From NCBI GenBank assembly GCA_021812845.1, contig JAKAML010000040.1, forward strand, positions 1 to 8,600: a DNA stretch of 8,600 bases, read 5' to 3'. The notes beneath the pieces were generated by a model. That model saw only the letters and a list, made by a program, of their open reading frames with translations, was not told where the DNA came from and ran no database searches. Of the stretch, positions 1-5,340 are shown piece after piece (position 1 is the stretch's first letter; every line of letters starts with the position of its first letter). The translations under genes and the position numbers were made by a program. The DNA comes from Pseudomonadota bacterium. Its GTDB lineage: Bacteria > Pseudomonadota > Alphaproteobacteria > Rhizobiales > Hyphomicrobiaceae.

Positions 1-19
1 CCGGCCGTCGCCCGGCACC

Positions 20-523
20 CTAGGTGGCGAAGGCCAGGAACCAGGGCGTCTTCGGATAGACGACGAGGGCCGCCGCCGCGATCGCGATCCCGTAGGGAAC
101 GCCCGACCGCGGCCGGTGCAGCCGCTGCTCCCACTCGGTCAGCGGCAGAGCCGCCGCCGGTACGGTGGCCCGAAACAGCAGGATCACGACGCAGAGGACG
201 CCGCCGAAGATGGCGAGGTAGGCGAGGAACAGGGAGATGTGGTCGAAGCCGAGCCACAGCGAGGCGGCGGCCAGGAGCTTGGCGTCGCCGCCGCCGAAGA
301 TCCTGAGCGCGAACAGCGCGATGCCGACTGCGAGCACGATGCCGCCGGTGGCGAGATGCTGGCCGAAGGTCGCCCAGTTGAAGCCCGCCAGCGGGGCCAG
401 CGCCACGAACGCGCCGAGGAGCAGGAGCGAGACGCGGTTGGGGATGGTCAGCGTCAGCAGGTCGGAGGCGGCGGCATAGGCCATGGCCAGGGGAAAGATG
501 AACAGCAGCGGGTACTCGAACAC
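20..523 (-). CDS. cpaA: CpaA/TadV-type prepilin peptidase of the Tad pilus
   Basis: This is a type IV prepilin (A24-family) aspartic peptidase, an inner-membrane enzyme that removes the short leader from Flp prepilins at the cytoplasmic face. The protein is 167 aa and almost entirely hydrophobic, with several membrane segments. Both catalytic aspartates of the family are visible: D21 in SDLLTLTIPNR, and D80 in the GGGD motif followed by AKLL. The short form, lacking the N-methyltransferase domain, is usual for CpaA/TadV. I chose a GTG start at 521-523 because AAGGGG lies 9 bases upstream and the protein then begins directly with the first membrane segment. The frame also stays open to an ATG at 577, which would add 18 non-hydrophobic residues. 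The stop is TAG at 20-22. It lies downstream of, and in the same direction as, two Flp prepilin genes, its expected substrates. Family call is near certain; the start is likely. Confidence 0.93.
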   Translation of the reverse strand: MFEYPLLFIFPLAMAYAAASDLLTLTIPNRVSLLLLGAFVALAPLAGFNWATFGQHLATGGIVLAVGIALFALRIFGGGDAKLLAAASLWLGFDHISLFLAYLAIFGGVLCVVILLFRATVPAAALPLTEWEQRLHRPRSGVPYGIAIAAAALVVYPKTPWFLAFAT

Positions 524-686
524 GGGACACGACCCCTTATCACGCGCCAGCCCGCGGCACGCGCCGGGCCGGCTCACCTACTCGCCGTCGAGTTTGACCG
601 CGGATGCTGAAGAATTCGTCAACGACCGCGGAACGGGCATCGCGGATGCGTCCCCGGGCCCCCGGCGCACCGCGTCGCCAGCGCCG

Positions 687-872
687 TCAGACCGCGTCGA
701 GCAGCGCCGCCGCCTGGGCGTAGATCGCCGCCAGCGTCGTCCCGAGATCCTCGACGGAGGCGACGATACCGATCGCGACCATCGCGGCGATCAGCGTGTA
801 CTCGATGGCGGTGGCGCCGCGCTCGTCGCGCGCGAAGGTCCGCAGCAGGCCTTCGAGGCAGATGGACGTCAT
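687..872 (-). CDS. Flp-family type IVb prepilin (second copy, proximal to cpaA)
   Basis: This is a 61-aa Flp/Fap pilin precursor, a subunit of the Tad pilus fibre or a minor pilin of it. The processing site is clear: RDERG^ATAIEYTLIAA, with cleavage expected after G19. The conserved Glu-Tyr pair of Flp pilins (E24-Y25, positions 5 and 6 of the mature chain) is present, followed by one hydrophobic helix to about residue 45. The mature chain would be 42 aa, the same length as the neighbouring pilin. The leader is long (19 residues) and carries a cysteine (C5). The start at 872 has GGGAGAG four bases upstream, almost the same leader as the other pilin gene. It lies 163 bases upstream of cpaA in the same direction and is separated from the upstream pilin by a terminator, so it probably has its own promoter. 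Whether it is a major or minor pilin cannot be told from sequence. Confidence 0.92.
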   Translation of the reverse strand: MTSICLEGLLRTFARDERGATAIEYTLIAAMVAIGIVASVEDLGTTLAAIYAQAAALLDAV

Positions 873-1110
873 GGCACTCTCCCGGTTCTCTTATGCCGCT
901 GGCAACCGCGGCAGCGCCGCGGGTCGCCTCGGTGCGCCGGCAAGCCGGGCGCAAGGCATCCTGATCCCGATCATCCTAGGCCGGCCTCCTAAACGCTTTC
1001 ATAGCGCCGCCCCTCGATATCGATCCGAAATCGACGTTTTCCGATCAATCCAAACAATGCGTTGAAGTGCGGGGACGACTGGTCCCGACCGCGCGCCGCC
1101 GGCGTCCGGA
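873..1110. other. Intergenic region between the two pilin genes
   Basis: This spacer lies between the terminator of the upstream pilin and the start of the downstream pilin, both on the minus strand. I see no coding signal. The part at about 1005-1060 is less G+C-rich than its surroundings and is the natural place for the downstream pilin's own promoter. I could not find a convincing -35/-10 pair, and no TTAA-N7-TTAA box is present here, unlike upstream of the other pilin gene. Confidence 0.4.
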
Positions 1111-1143
1111 ACGAAAACCACCCGGCGCTTTCGCACCGGGTGG
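1111..1143 (-). terminator. Rho-independent terminator of the 55-aa pilin gene
   Basis: On the minus strand an 11-bp stem is closed by a GAAA (GNRA-type) tetraloop: CCACCCGGTGC pairs with GCGCCGGGTGG, followed at once by TTTTCGTT. One pair is G-U when read on the minus strand but would be a C-A mismatch on the plus strand. The T tract also exists only on the minus side, so the direction is clear. It begins 50 bases past the stop codon of the 55-aa prepilin gene and separates that gene from the second prepilin and cpaA. Confidence 0.9.
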
Positions 1144-1192
1144 CTTGTTCGGTCTTTCGACCTTTCAGGCGTTTCGCGCTTTCGCGCCGGAA

Positions 1193-1360
1193 TTAGACGC
1201 CGTCGAGGGTCGAGGAGATCAGCGCGAGGATGTTGTTCAGGGCGTCGCGGAGGTTCTCGAGGCCGACGATGATGCTGACGCCGACGAGGGCGGCGATCAG
1301 GCCGTACTCGATAGCCGTGGCGCCCGACTCGTCCTTCATGAAGCGTGCGATGGTCTGCAT
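1193..1360 (-). CDS. Flp-family type IVb prepilin, likely the major pilin
   Basis: This is a 55-aa Flp/Fap prepilin, the building block of the Tad pilus. The leader is 13 residues ending in KDESG, with cleavage expected after G13. The mature start is ATAIEYGLIAALVGV, with the conserved Glu-Tyr at E18-Y19, then a single hydrophobic helix and a short polar tail, giving a 42-aa mature chain. The ATG at 1358-1360 has GGGAGAG six bases upstream. The frame stays open to 1507, but those extra residues are not pilin-like. It is followed by a strong terminator, so it makes its own short transcript, and it is preceded by a CtrA-type box about 100 bases upstream. Both traits fit an abundant, regulated major pilin such as PilA of Caulobacter, which CtrA activates. 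The major role is inference. Confidence 0.94.
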   Translation of the reverse strand: MQTIARFMKDESGATAIEYGLIAALVGVSIIVGLENLRDALNNILALISSTLDGV

Positions 1361-1461
1361 GGTACTCTCTCCCAATCCAGGATTTGAACTAGCTGCCGTT
1401 CGGTCCATCACGGGGCCCGCGCCCTCGTTGCTGAACTGCAGACAAGCTACACCCGGACCCA

Positions 1462-1476
1462 TTAAATGCCGGTTAA
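1462..1476 (-). promoter_or_regulatory. CtrA-type binding box (TTAA-N7-TTAA)
   Basis: The plus strand reads TTAAATGCCGGTTAA, an exact match to the TTAA-N7-TTAA recognition pattern of the alphaproteobacterial cell-cycle regulator CtrA. It lies 102-116 bases upstream of the ATG of the 55-aa prepilin gene. CtrA is known to activate pilA in Caulobacter, and CtrA control of pilin genes is also reported in rhizobia, so the position makes biological sense. A match of eight fixed bases is uncommon by chance in DNA this G+C-rich. I could not identify a confident -10 element downstream. Confidence 0.7.
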
Positions 1477-1906
1477 AGCGCCAGGAAATGCAACGGCCCG
1501 CCCCCACCCCTGCGTTAATTCATTGGTGCGAGTTAAGTTGTTTTGGTGTATCGACGAGAAAATATAGATTACTTCCGAGCTAATGCACTTGATGTATACT
1601 TGCAATATCGCACGATTCCTCAGCTCATGATTGTTACTCTTCGATTAACTTCGCCTTTATGCTTGAAATGCACATCGAAGCAAACCGACAGTCCGGGCCG
1701 AAGCCACATCGCGCCGCCGCGATCACTCGCCGACGGCGGCTTTGCACTTCCGCCTTTGCCCGCCGGTCCGGCCGCCGCGGCGATCCGCGAGCCGCGATCC
1801 GCGCTGGCGTGATGATCGAGACGTTCGTTTCATTCTGTCTCGACAGGCCGGCACGGACCTCTCGATCTGATTCACGCCAGGAAAGCAGCGTTGCCAGTGT
1901 CGTTCA

Positions 1907-1959
1907 GACCGCGAAGTCCGCCGCCGAATGCTCGGATGAATGAAGCGGACTTCGCGGTC
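1907..1959. repeat. 15-bp perfect inverted repeat with 23-base spacer
   Basis: The left arm GACCGCGAAGTCCGC (1907-1921) and the right arm GCGGACTTCGCGGTC (1945-1959) are exact reverse complements. The 23-base loop holds a further small stem, CCGA/TCGG. There is no T tract after either arm, so it does not look like a standard terminator. It lies 183 bases upstream of the start of the secretin-N-domain gene. It could be a regulator site, an RNA hairpin in a long leader, or a remnant of a mobile repeat; nothing here decides between these. Confidence 0.75.
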
Positions 1960-2141
1960 ACGACATGAGAGGGTCGCCGAGCGGCGTCACGCCCCCACGG
2001 CGTGACCGGCAACGACCGGCGGCAAGGATCCGGCCGCGGCGCCGCCCCAGAAGCGCGCGCACGTTTGCAGTTCCTTCACCATTTCCTGACCTAATGGCCG
2101 TCGAAAGCCCAGGCACGAGGCCAGGAACAAGGAACGAGCCC

Positions 2142-2660
2142 ATGCTGCCCTTCGCCCCGCATTCGACGTCGAGCGTCGCAATGCTGAAAGCCGCACTGCT
2201 CGCGGCATCGACGCTGACCGCCGCGGTGACGCTCGAGGCGACGAACGCGCGCGCCAGCGACCTCGTGGTCCATTACGACCAGTCGCAGCTCCTGCGCCTG
2301 CCGCGACCGGTCGCCGAGGTCATCATCGGCAATCCCTCCATCGCCGACGTCGCCGTGCAGGGCGGCAACCTGCTCGTGGTCACCGGCAAAACCTTCGGCA
2401 TCACCAACATCATCGCCCTCGACGGCGAGCGCAACGTGATCCAGGACCAGCGCGTCGTCGTCCAGCGCGACGAGCAGCGCACGGTCAACCTCCACCGCGG
2501 CGCCTCGCGCAACTCCTACAACTGCACGCCCAACTGCTCGCCGAGCCTCGTCATCGGCGACGACAAGGAGTACTTCGAGACGATCTCGAAGCACGCCGAG
2601 AAGAAGACGAAGTTCTCCGACCAGAGCTCGGAGAACGCGGCCCAGAGCGGCGCCCAGTAG
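2142..2660 (+). CDS. Stand-alone pilus assembly protein with secretin/pilus N-terminal domain
   Basis: The 172-aa protein has an N-terminal signal sequence (hydrophobic stretch at about 14-32, likely cleavage after the ARA at 36-38), so it should be periplasmic. Residues 40-110 match the pilus-formation N-terminal domain found at the start of CpaC/RcpA secretins: Asp-Gln-Ser-x-Leu-Leu-Arg-Leu-Pro-Arg-Pro, GNPSIADV at 63-70 and GKTFGITNIIALD at 82-94. The secretin barrel itself is absent; CpaC-type secretins are several hundred residues long. A charged tail follows, with a CTPNC pair (C128, C132) and IGDDKEYF. The ATG at 2142 has AAGGA eight bases upstream; a second in-frame Met (residue 14) would also give a signal peptide. 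The tadE-like genes follow in the same direction. It may support or cap the secretin or bind pilus subunits; that role is inference. Confidence 0.88.
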   Translation: MLPFAPHSTSSVAMLKAALLAASTLTAAVTLEATNARASDLVVHYDQSQLLRLPRPVAEVIIGNPSIADVAVQGGNLLVVTGKTFGITNIIALDGERNVIQDQRVVVQRDEQRTVNLHRGASRNSYNCTPNCSPSLVIGDDKEYFETISKHAEKKTKFSDQSSENAAQSGAQ

Positions 2661-2696
2661 CGGGGTGGAGTAGCGGAGCGGGGTAGCGGAGCGGGG
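2658..2696 (+). repeat. Three 13-bp tandem repeats starting at a stop codon
   Basis: Three head-to-tail 13-base units begin exactly at the TAG stop of the preceding gene: TAGCGGGGTGGAG, then TAGCGGAGCGGGG twice, then a decayed CAGCGG. The second and third units are identical and the first differs at three positions. Because 13 is not a multiple of three, copy-number change would move the frame, but only past the stop codon. No function is evident. Confidence 0.8.
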
Positions 2697-2929
2697 CAGC
2701 GGCATCCGGCCGTGGCGCCCGGCCTCGCCGTGTGGTGCGGCGCCCCGTGCGCCCTGACCCACACTCTATAGACTGCACACACTGCGCAAACCCGCGACGG
2801 GCGCGCCGGAGCGGCTTGCAGCCGCCTTAACCGGCGACCGCAATCGTTTACCCTGATCGGGGAAACGGCGGGCGATCAATGAATTATTCACCCCTACATT
2901 ATTAGAGTTTTGCTCAAGGATCGCGCGAA
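2661..2929. other. 269-base spacer before the tadE-like gene
   Basis: After the tandem repeats this spacer contains an imperfect hairpin at 2845-2867 (CGTTTACCC, loop TGATC, GGGGAAACG, one mismatch) and then an A+T-rich run at about 2875-2915. The latter is a likely promoter or leader region for the two TadE-like genes. I could not fix a -35/-10 pair, and no coding frame is credible here. Confidence 0.4.
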
Positions 2930-3571
2930 ATGTCGTTCGCGCGCCGAGAGCGGAACATGCGTATGCGTACCACACCCCCGGCCCCGATCGCGCGCCAGTC
3001 CGGCGCCTTCCTCGCGCGCCTGACGCGCTGGCGCACGGACCAGCGCGGCACCACCGCGCTCGAGTTCGCCGCGGTCGGCCTGCCGTTCCTGCTGTTCGCC
3101 ATGAGCGTGATGGGCCTCGGCATCTACTGGCTCGCCACCAGCCAGCTCAATCACGCCGTCACCACCGCCGCGCGCCAGATCCGCACCGGCGCCATGCAGA
3201 AGTCGAACAAGACCGTCGGCGAGTTCAAGCAGCTCGTCTGCGACAACCTGACGTCGATGATCGAGTGCAACTCCAAGATCCAGGTCCACGTCCAGAGCTT
3301 CGACCAGTGGGCCGACGTGACGCCGATCAACTGCATCGCCGACGGCGGCAGCGGCCTCAGGCAGACCGCCGGCAACTCCACCGACTCGCTGACGATGTCG
3401 ACCGGCGGCTCGAGCGAGGTGGTGATGGTCACCGTCTGCCACGAATGGGAGCTCGCCGAGCACATGCCGTGGCTGCTGCTGGCGGCCAAGGGCGGCGACA
3501 ACCAGCCCCAGCTCGGCGGCGCCGCGCTGATCCAGGCGTCGACCATATTCCGAACCGAGCCCTACGAGTGA
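2930..3571 (+). CDS. tadE: TadE-family minor pseudopilin
   Basis: This 213-aa membrane-anchored protein belongs to the TadE-like family, minor pseudopilins needed for Tad pilus assembly. The N-terminal 39 residues are basic and cytoplasmic. Then comes the prepilin-like motif DQRG^TTALEFAAVGLPFLL (G40, E45, F46), a site that may be cut by the CpaA-type peptidase, and one membrane helix at about 45-68. The stretch AARQIRTGAMQ (80-90) is typical of TadE. The periplasmic part has four cysteines (C104, C113, C135, C170) that could form disulfides. The ATG at 2930 has AAGGAT about nine bases upstream; an in-frame ATG at 2957 is a weaker alternative. It lies 126 bases before a second TadE/TadG-like gene in the same direction, so the two are probably co-transcribed. 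Confidence 0.9.
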   Translation: MSFARRERNMRMRTTPPAPIARQSGAFLARLTRWRTDQRGTTALEFAAVGLPFLLFAMSVMGLGIYWLATSQLNHAVTTAARQIRTGAMQKSNKTVGEFKQLVCDNLTSMIECNSKIQVHVQSFDQWADVTPINCIADGGSGLRQTAGNSTDSLTMSTGGSSEVVMVTVCHEWELAEHMPWLLLAAKGGDNQPQLGGAALIQASTIFRTEPYE

Positions 3572-3697
3572 TCCGGACCGGCGCGTCCCCCGACCGCCGA
3601 TGTCCTCCGCATGACCACCCCCGACCGCGACCGAGCCCGACCCGCCGACCCGAACGCCGCCCGCATCACGGACGGGCACCAGGACCGAGAGACCGCC

Positions 3698-4336
3698 ATG
3701 CTCATCCACCTCGCCGCTGCCCCGCGCCGCATACTCGGACACTTCACCCGGCGCCTCGCCGCCGACGACCGCGGCGTCGCCGCGATCGAGTTCGCCTTCG
3801 TGCTGCCGATCCTGGCCATCATGCTGCTCGGCACGGTCGAGGTGGCGCGCGCCATCGACGCCGACCGCCGCTTCGGCAATGCCACCGCCATGGTCACCGA
3901 TCTCATCGCCCGCGAGCAGGAACTCAACGACGGCGACCTCGAAGGCATGATGCGCGCCATCGAGCACCTGATGCGGCCCTACGACTCCAACACGCTGTCG
4001 CTCGGCGTCATCGCGGTGCGCGCGCCGATCACCGCCGGCGAGCAGCCGAAGGTCGAGTGGTCCTACTCCCACAAGTCGAAGCCGGTGCCGGCGAAGTGCG
4101 CGACCTACGCGCTGCCGCCCGATCTCGTCAGCCCGGGCAGCCGCGTGATCGTCGTCGAATCGGCCTATAATTTCGCGCCGATCTTCGTGAACTGGAACGA
4201 GAACCCGCTCAAGGACCAACTCTCCGGCGGCTTCATCACCTGGAACGACAAGGCGACGCTGACGCCGCGCTCGGACTGCGTGCACAACGAATCGCACCAG
4301 ACCTCGGCGAGCCGTTGCGACTTCTCCTGCCCCTGA
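3698..4336 (+). CDS. TadE/TadG-like pilus assembly protein (short form without a vWA domain)
   Basis: This 212-aa protein has a basic N-terminus, then ADDRG^VAAIEFAFVLPILAIML (G26, E31, F32), the pseudopilin-type site and membrane helix shared by TadE, TadF and TadG. The remainder is a periplasmic domain ending with several cysteines (CVHNES..., RCDFSCP at the very end). Full TadG proteins carry a large von Willebrand A domain; at this length that domain is absent, so TadE-like or TadF-like is the better description. I chose the ATG at 3698, with GAGA about eight bases upstream. The frame is open from an ATG at 3611, but those 29 residues are Pro/Arg/Asp-rich and not family-like. It follows tadE and is followed by a hairpin terminator. 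It probably acts with tadE at pilus initiation or the pilus tip (inference). Confidence 0.87.
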   Translation: MLIHLAAAPRRILGHFTRRLAADDRGVAAIEFAFVLPILAIMLLGTVEVARAIDADRRFGNATAMVTDLIAREQELNDGDLEGMMRAIEHLMRPYDSNTLSLGVIAVRAPITAGEQPKVEWSYSHKSKPVPAKCATYALPPDLVSPGSRVIVVESAYNFAPIFVNWNENPLKDQLSGGFITWNDKATLTPRSDCVHNESHQTSASRCDFSCP

Positions 4337-4386
4337 GGCCGGACCGGCGCATCGCCCGGAGACGCAAACGAGCACCACACGACGAC

Positions 4387-4413
4387 ACGGGCCCGCAACA
4401 CCTGCGGGCCCGT
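4387..4413 (+). terminator. GC-rich hairpin, probable terminator of the tadE operon
   Basis: An 11-bp perfect stem (ACGGGCCCGCA pairing with TGCGGGCCCGT) has a 5-base ACACC loop and starts 51 bases after the stop of the second TadE-like gene. The following bases, TCGGCGTCTT, are only weakly T-rich, so intrinsic termination is likely but not textbook. The next gene downstream starts about 270 bases later and is functionally unrelated, which fits an operon end here. Confidence 0.65.
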
Positions 4414-4627
4414 TCGGCGTCTTGGTGGGCAGTCCCGCAAGTGTTCTCGCGGCGTTCTCGTTCGCAGCCCGCCGCGCGATCCGGCTTCGCACGGACGCCA
4501 CATCCCATTAGTGTCGATCCGGCGACGCTCCGGCGGCCGCAGCGTGCTATACGTAGATGATTGCCTTTGCATACGAAAACACTGTTTCTCGATACGACGC
4601 TCGCTGACGACTTGCCGCCGACGACAT

Positions 4628-4641
4628 GCACATTAATGTGC
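4628..4641. promoter_or_regulatory. 14-bp perfect palindrome, candidate TetR-family operator
   Basis: GCACATTAATGTGC is a perfect 14-bp palindrome centred about 52 bases upstream of the chosen start of the TetR-family gene. Flanking GAC (4623-4625) and GTC (4645-4647) loosely extend the symmetry. TetR regulators usually bind such dyads as dimers and often repress their own gene. An in-frame ATG at 4636 falls inside the palindrome, which argues against that alternative start. Autoregulation is an inference. Confidence 0.65.
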
Positions 4642-4686
4642 CACGTCAGACATGAACTCGCGAAGGGACATCCGGGCCAGCGATCC

Positions 4687-5295
4687 ATGGGCAGGCGATC
4701 GATACACACGGCGGAGGAGCTGCGCGAGCTGATCCTCCAGGCGGCGACCGAGCTCATCGAGCGCGACGGGCTCGCGGGCCTGTCCGCGCGCGAGATCGCG
4801 CGGCGCATCGGATACTCGCCCGGCACGCTCTACAACGTGTTCGAGAACCTCGACGACCTCGTGCTGACGATCGAGGCGCGGCTGCTCGACCGGCTGGCGG
4901 CGCGGCTCGGCGAGCTGCCGCCCGCGGCGGGGGCCGAGGCCCGCGTGCTCCAGCTCGCCCGCGCCTACCTCGCCTTCACCCACGAGAACCCCAAGCTCTG
5001 GAACCTGCTGTTCGAGCACCACATGCCGGCAGGCAAGGCCGTCCCCGGCTGGTACCAGACCAAGCTCGACGGGCTGATGACCCGCATCGAGCAGACGCTC
5101 GAGCCGCTGACCGACCCCAACGACCCCGCCGCCCTGAAGCGCGCCGCGCGCGCCCTGTGGTCGGGCGTCCACGGCATCACCTCGCTCTCGACCGCGGACA
5201 AGCTCTCGAACATCACCTCCGAATCCGCCGGTCCGCTGGTCGAGGATCTGGTCGCAACCTACCTCGCCGGCCTGCGGTCTCGGGCCGTCGCCTGA
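4687..5295 (+). CDS. TetR/AcrR-family transcriptional regulator with WHG-type C-terminal domain
   Basis: The 202-aa protein begins with a TetR-type DNA-binding domain: helix 1 at about 10-27 and a helix-turn-helix at about 32-55 (LSAREIARRIGYSPGTLYNVF), then a conserved Glu-Asn-Leu-Asp-Asp-Leu. The C-terminal half, with HENPKLWNLLFEHHMP and the W158-x-G160-x-H162-G163 signature (ALWSGVHGITSL), fits the WHG-domain subgroup; the ligand is unknown. I chose the ATG at 4687 (MGRRSIHTAEEL) because the protein then has a normal TetR N-terminus. The Shine-Dalgarno is weak. The frame is open to a TTG at 4561 and has an ATG at 4636 inside the palindrome. It is convergent with the DUF457 gene (45-base gap), so its own promoter is the only obvious nearby target. 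Confidence 0.9.
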   Translation: MGRRSIHTAEELRELILQAATELIERDGLAGLSAREIARRIGYSPGTLYNVFENLDDLVLTIEARLLDRLAARLGELPPAAGAEARVLQLARAYLAFTHENPKLWNLLFEHHMPAGKAVPGWYQTKLDGLMTRIEQTLEPLTDPNDPAALKRAARALWSGVHGITSLSTADKLSNITSESAGPLVEDLVATYLAGLRSRAVA

Positions 5296-5340
5296 CGGCG
5301 GATCGGCCGCCGACCGGCTGCGGCTCTCGTCCCGAAGGTG

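Larger units (their letters stand above)
1361..2141. other. 781-base non-coding regulatory region between divergent pilus genes
   Basis: No credible gene was found here. Short frames such as 1543-1812, 1659-1943 and 1965-2141 have no recognisable protein sequence. The last is only an upstream extension of the following gene. The region holds a CtrA-type box (1462-1476), a degenerate second one (1645-1659), an A+T-rich stretch (38% G+C over 1561-1680 by direct count), and a 15-bp perfect inverted repeat (1907-1959). It must hold the promoters of the leftward pilin gene and the rightward secretin-N-domain gene. Its size and composition suggest a heavily regulated promoter region. Confidence 0.6.

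Noticed and set aside
116..610. Plus-strand frame opposite cpaA
   Set aside because: It is rich in Glu, Gln and Gly, lacks motifs, and lies opposite a prepilin peptidase with both catalytic aspartates.
596..632. 9-base direct repeat GACCGCGGA (596-604 and 624-632) between cpaA and the pilin gene
   Set aside because: Short and G+C-rich, expected by chance in this composition; no link to a promoter element could be made.
1543..1943. Possible small genes in the intergenic region (frames 1543-1812 and 1659-1943)
   Set aside because: No recognisable protein, no convincing ribosome-binding site, composition unlike neighbouring genes, and the frames overlap likely regulatory DNA.
1965..2141. Upstream start for the secretin-N-domain protein at 1965
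   Set aside because: It would add 59 Arg/Pro-rich residues before the signal sequence. The ATG at 2142 has AAGGA at good spacing and makes the signal sequence N-terminal.
3611..3697. Upstream start at 3611 for the second TadE/TadG-like protein
   Set aside because: The extra 29 residues are Pro/Arg/Asp-rich and not family-like, and the 3698 start gives a normal short basic N-terminus before the helix.
2894..4501. 535-codon open frame on the minus strand across the TadE-like genes
   Set aside because: The translation is low-complexity Arg/Gly/Ala/Val/Asp-rich sequence without any family motif, and it lies opposite two clear TadE-like genes. It is a high-G+C shadow frame.
5296..5312. Hairpin CGGCGG-ATCGG-CCGCCG after the TetR gene as a terminator
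   Set aside because: Only 6 bp and no T tract on either strand. Such stems are frequent by chance at this G+C content.
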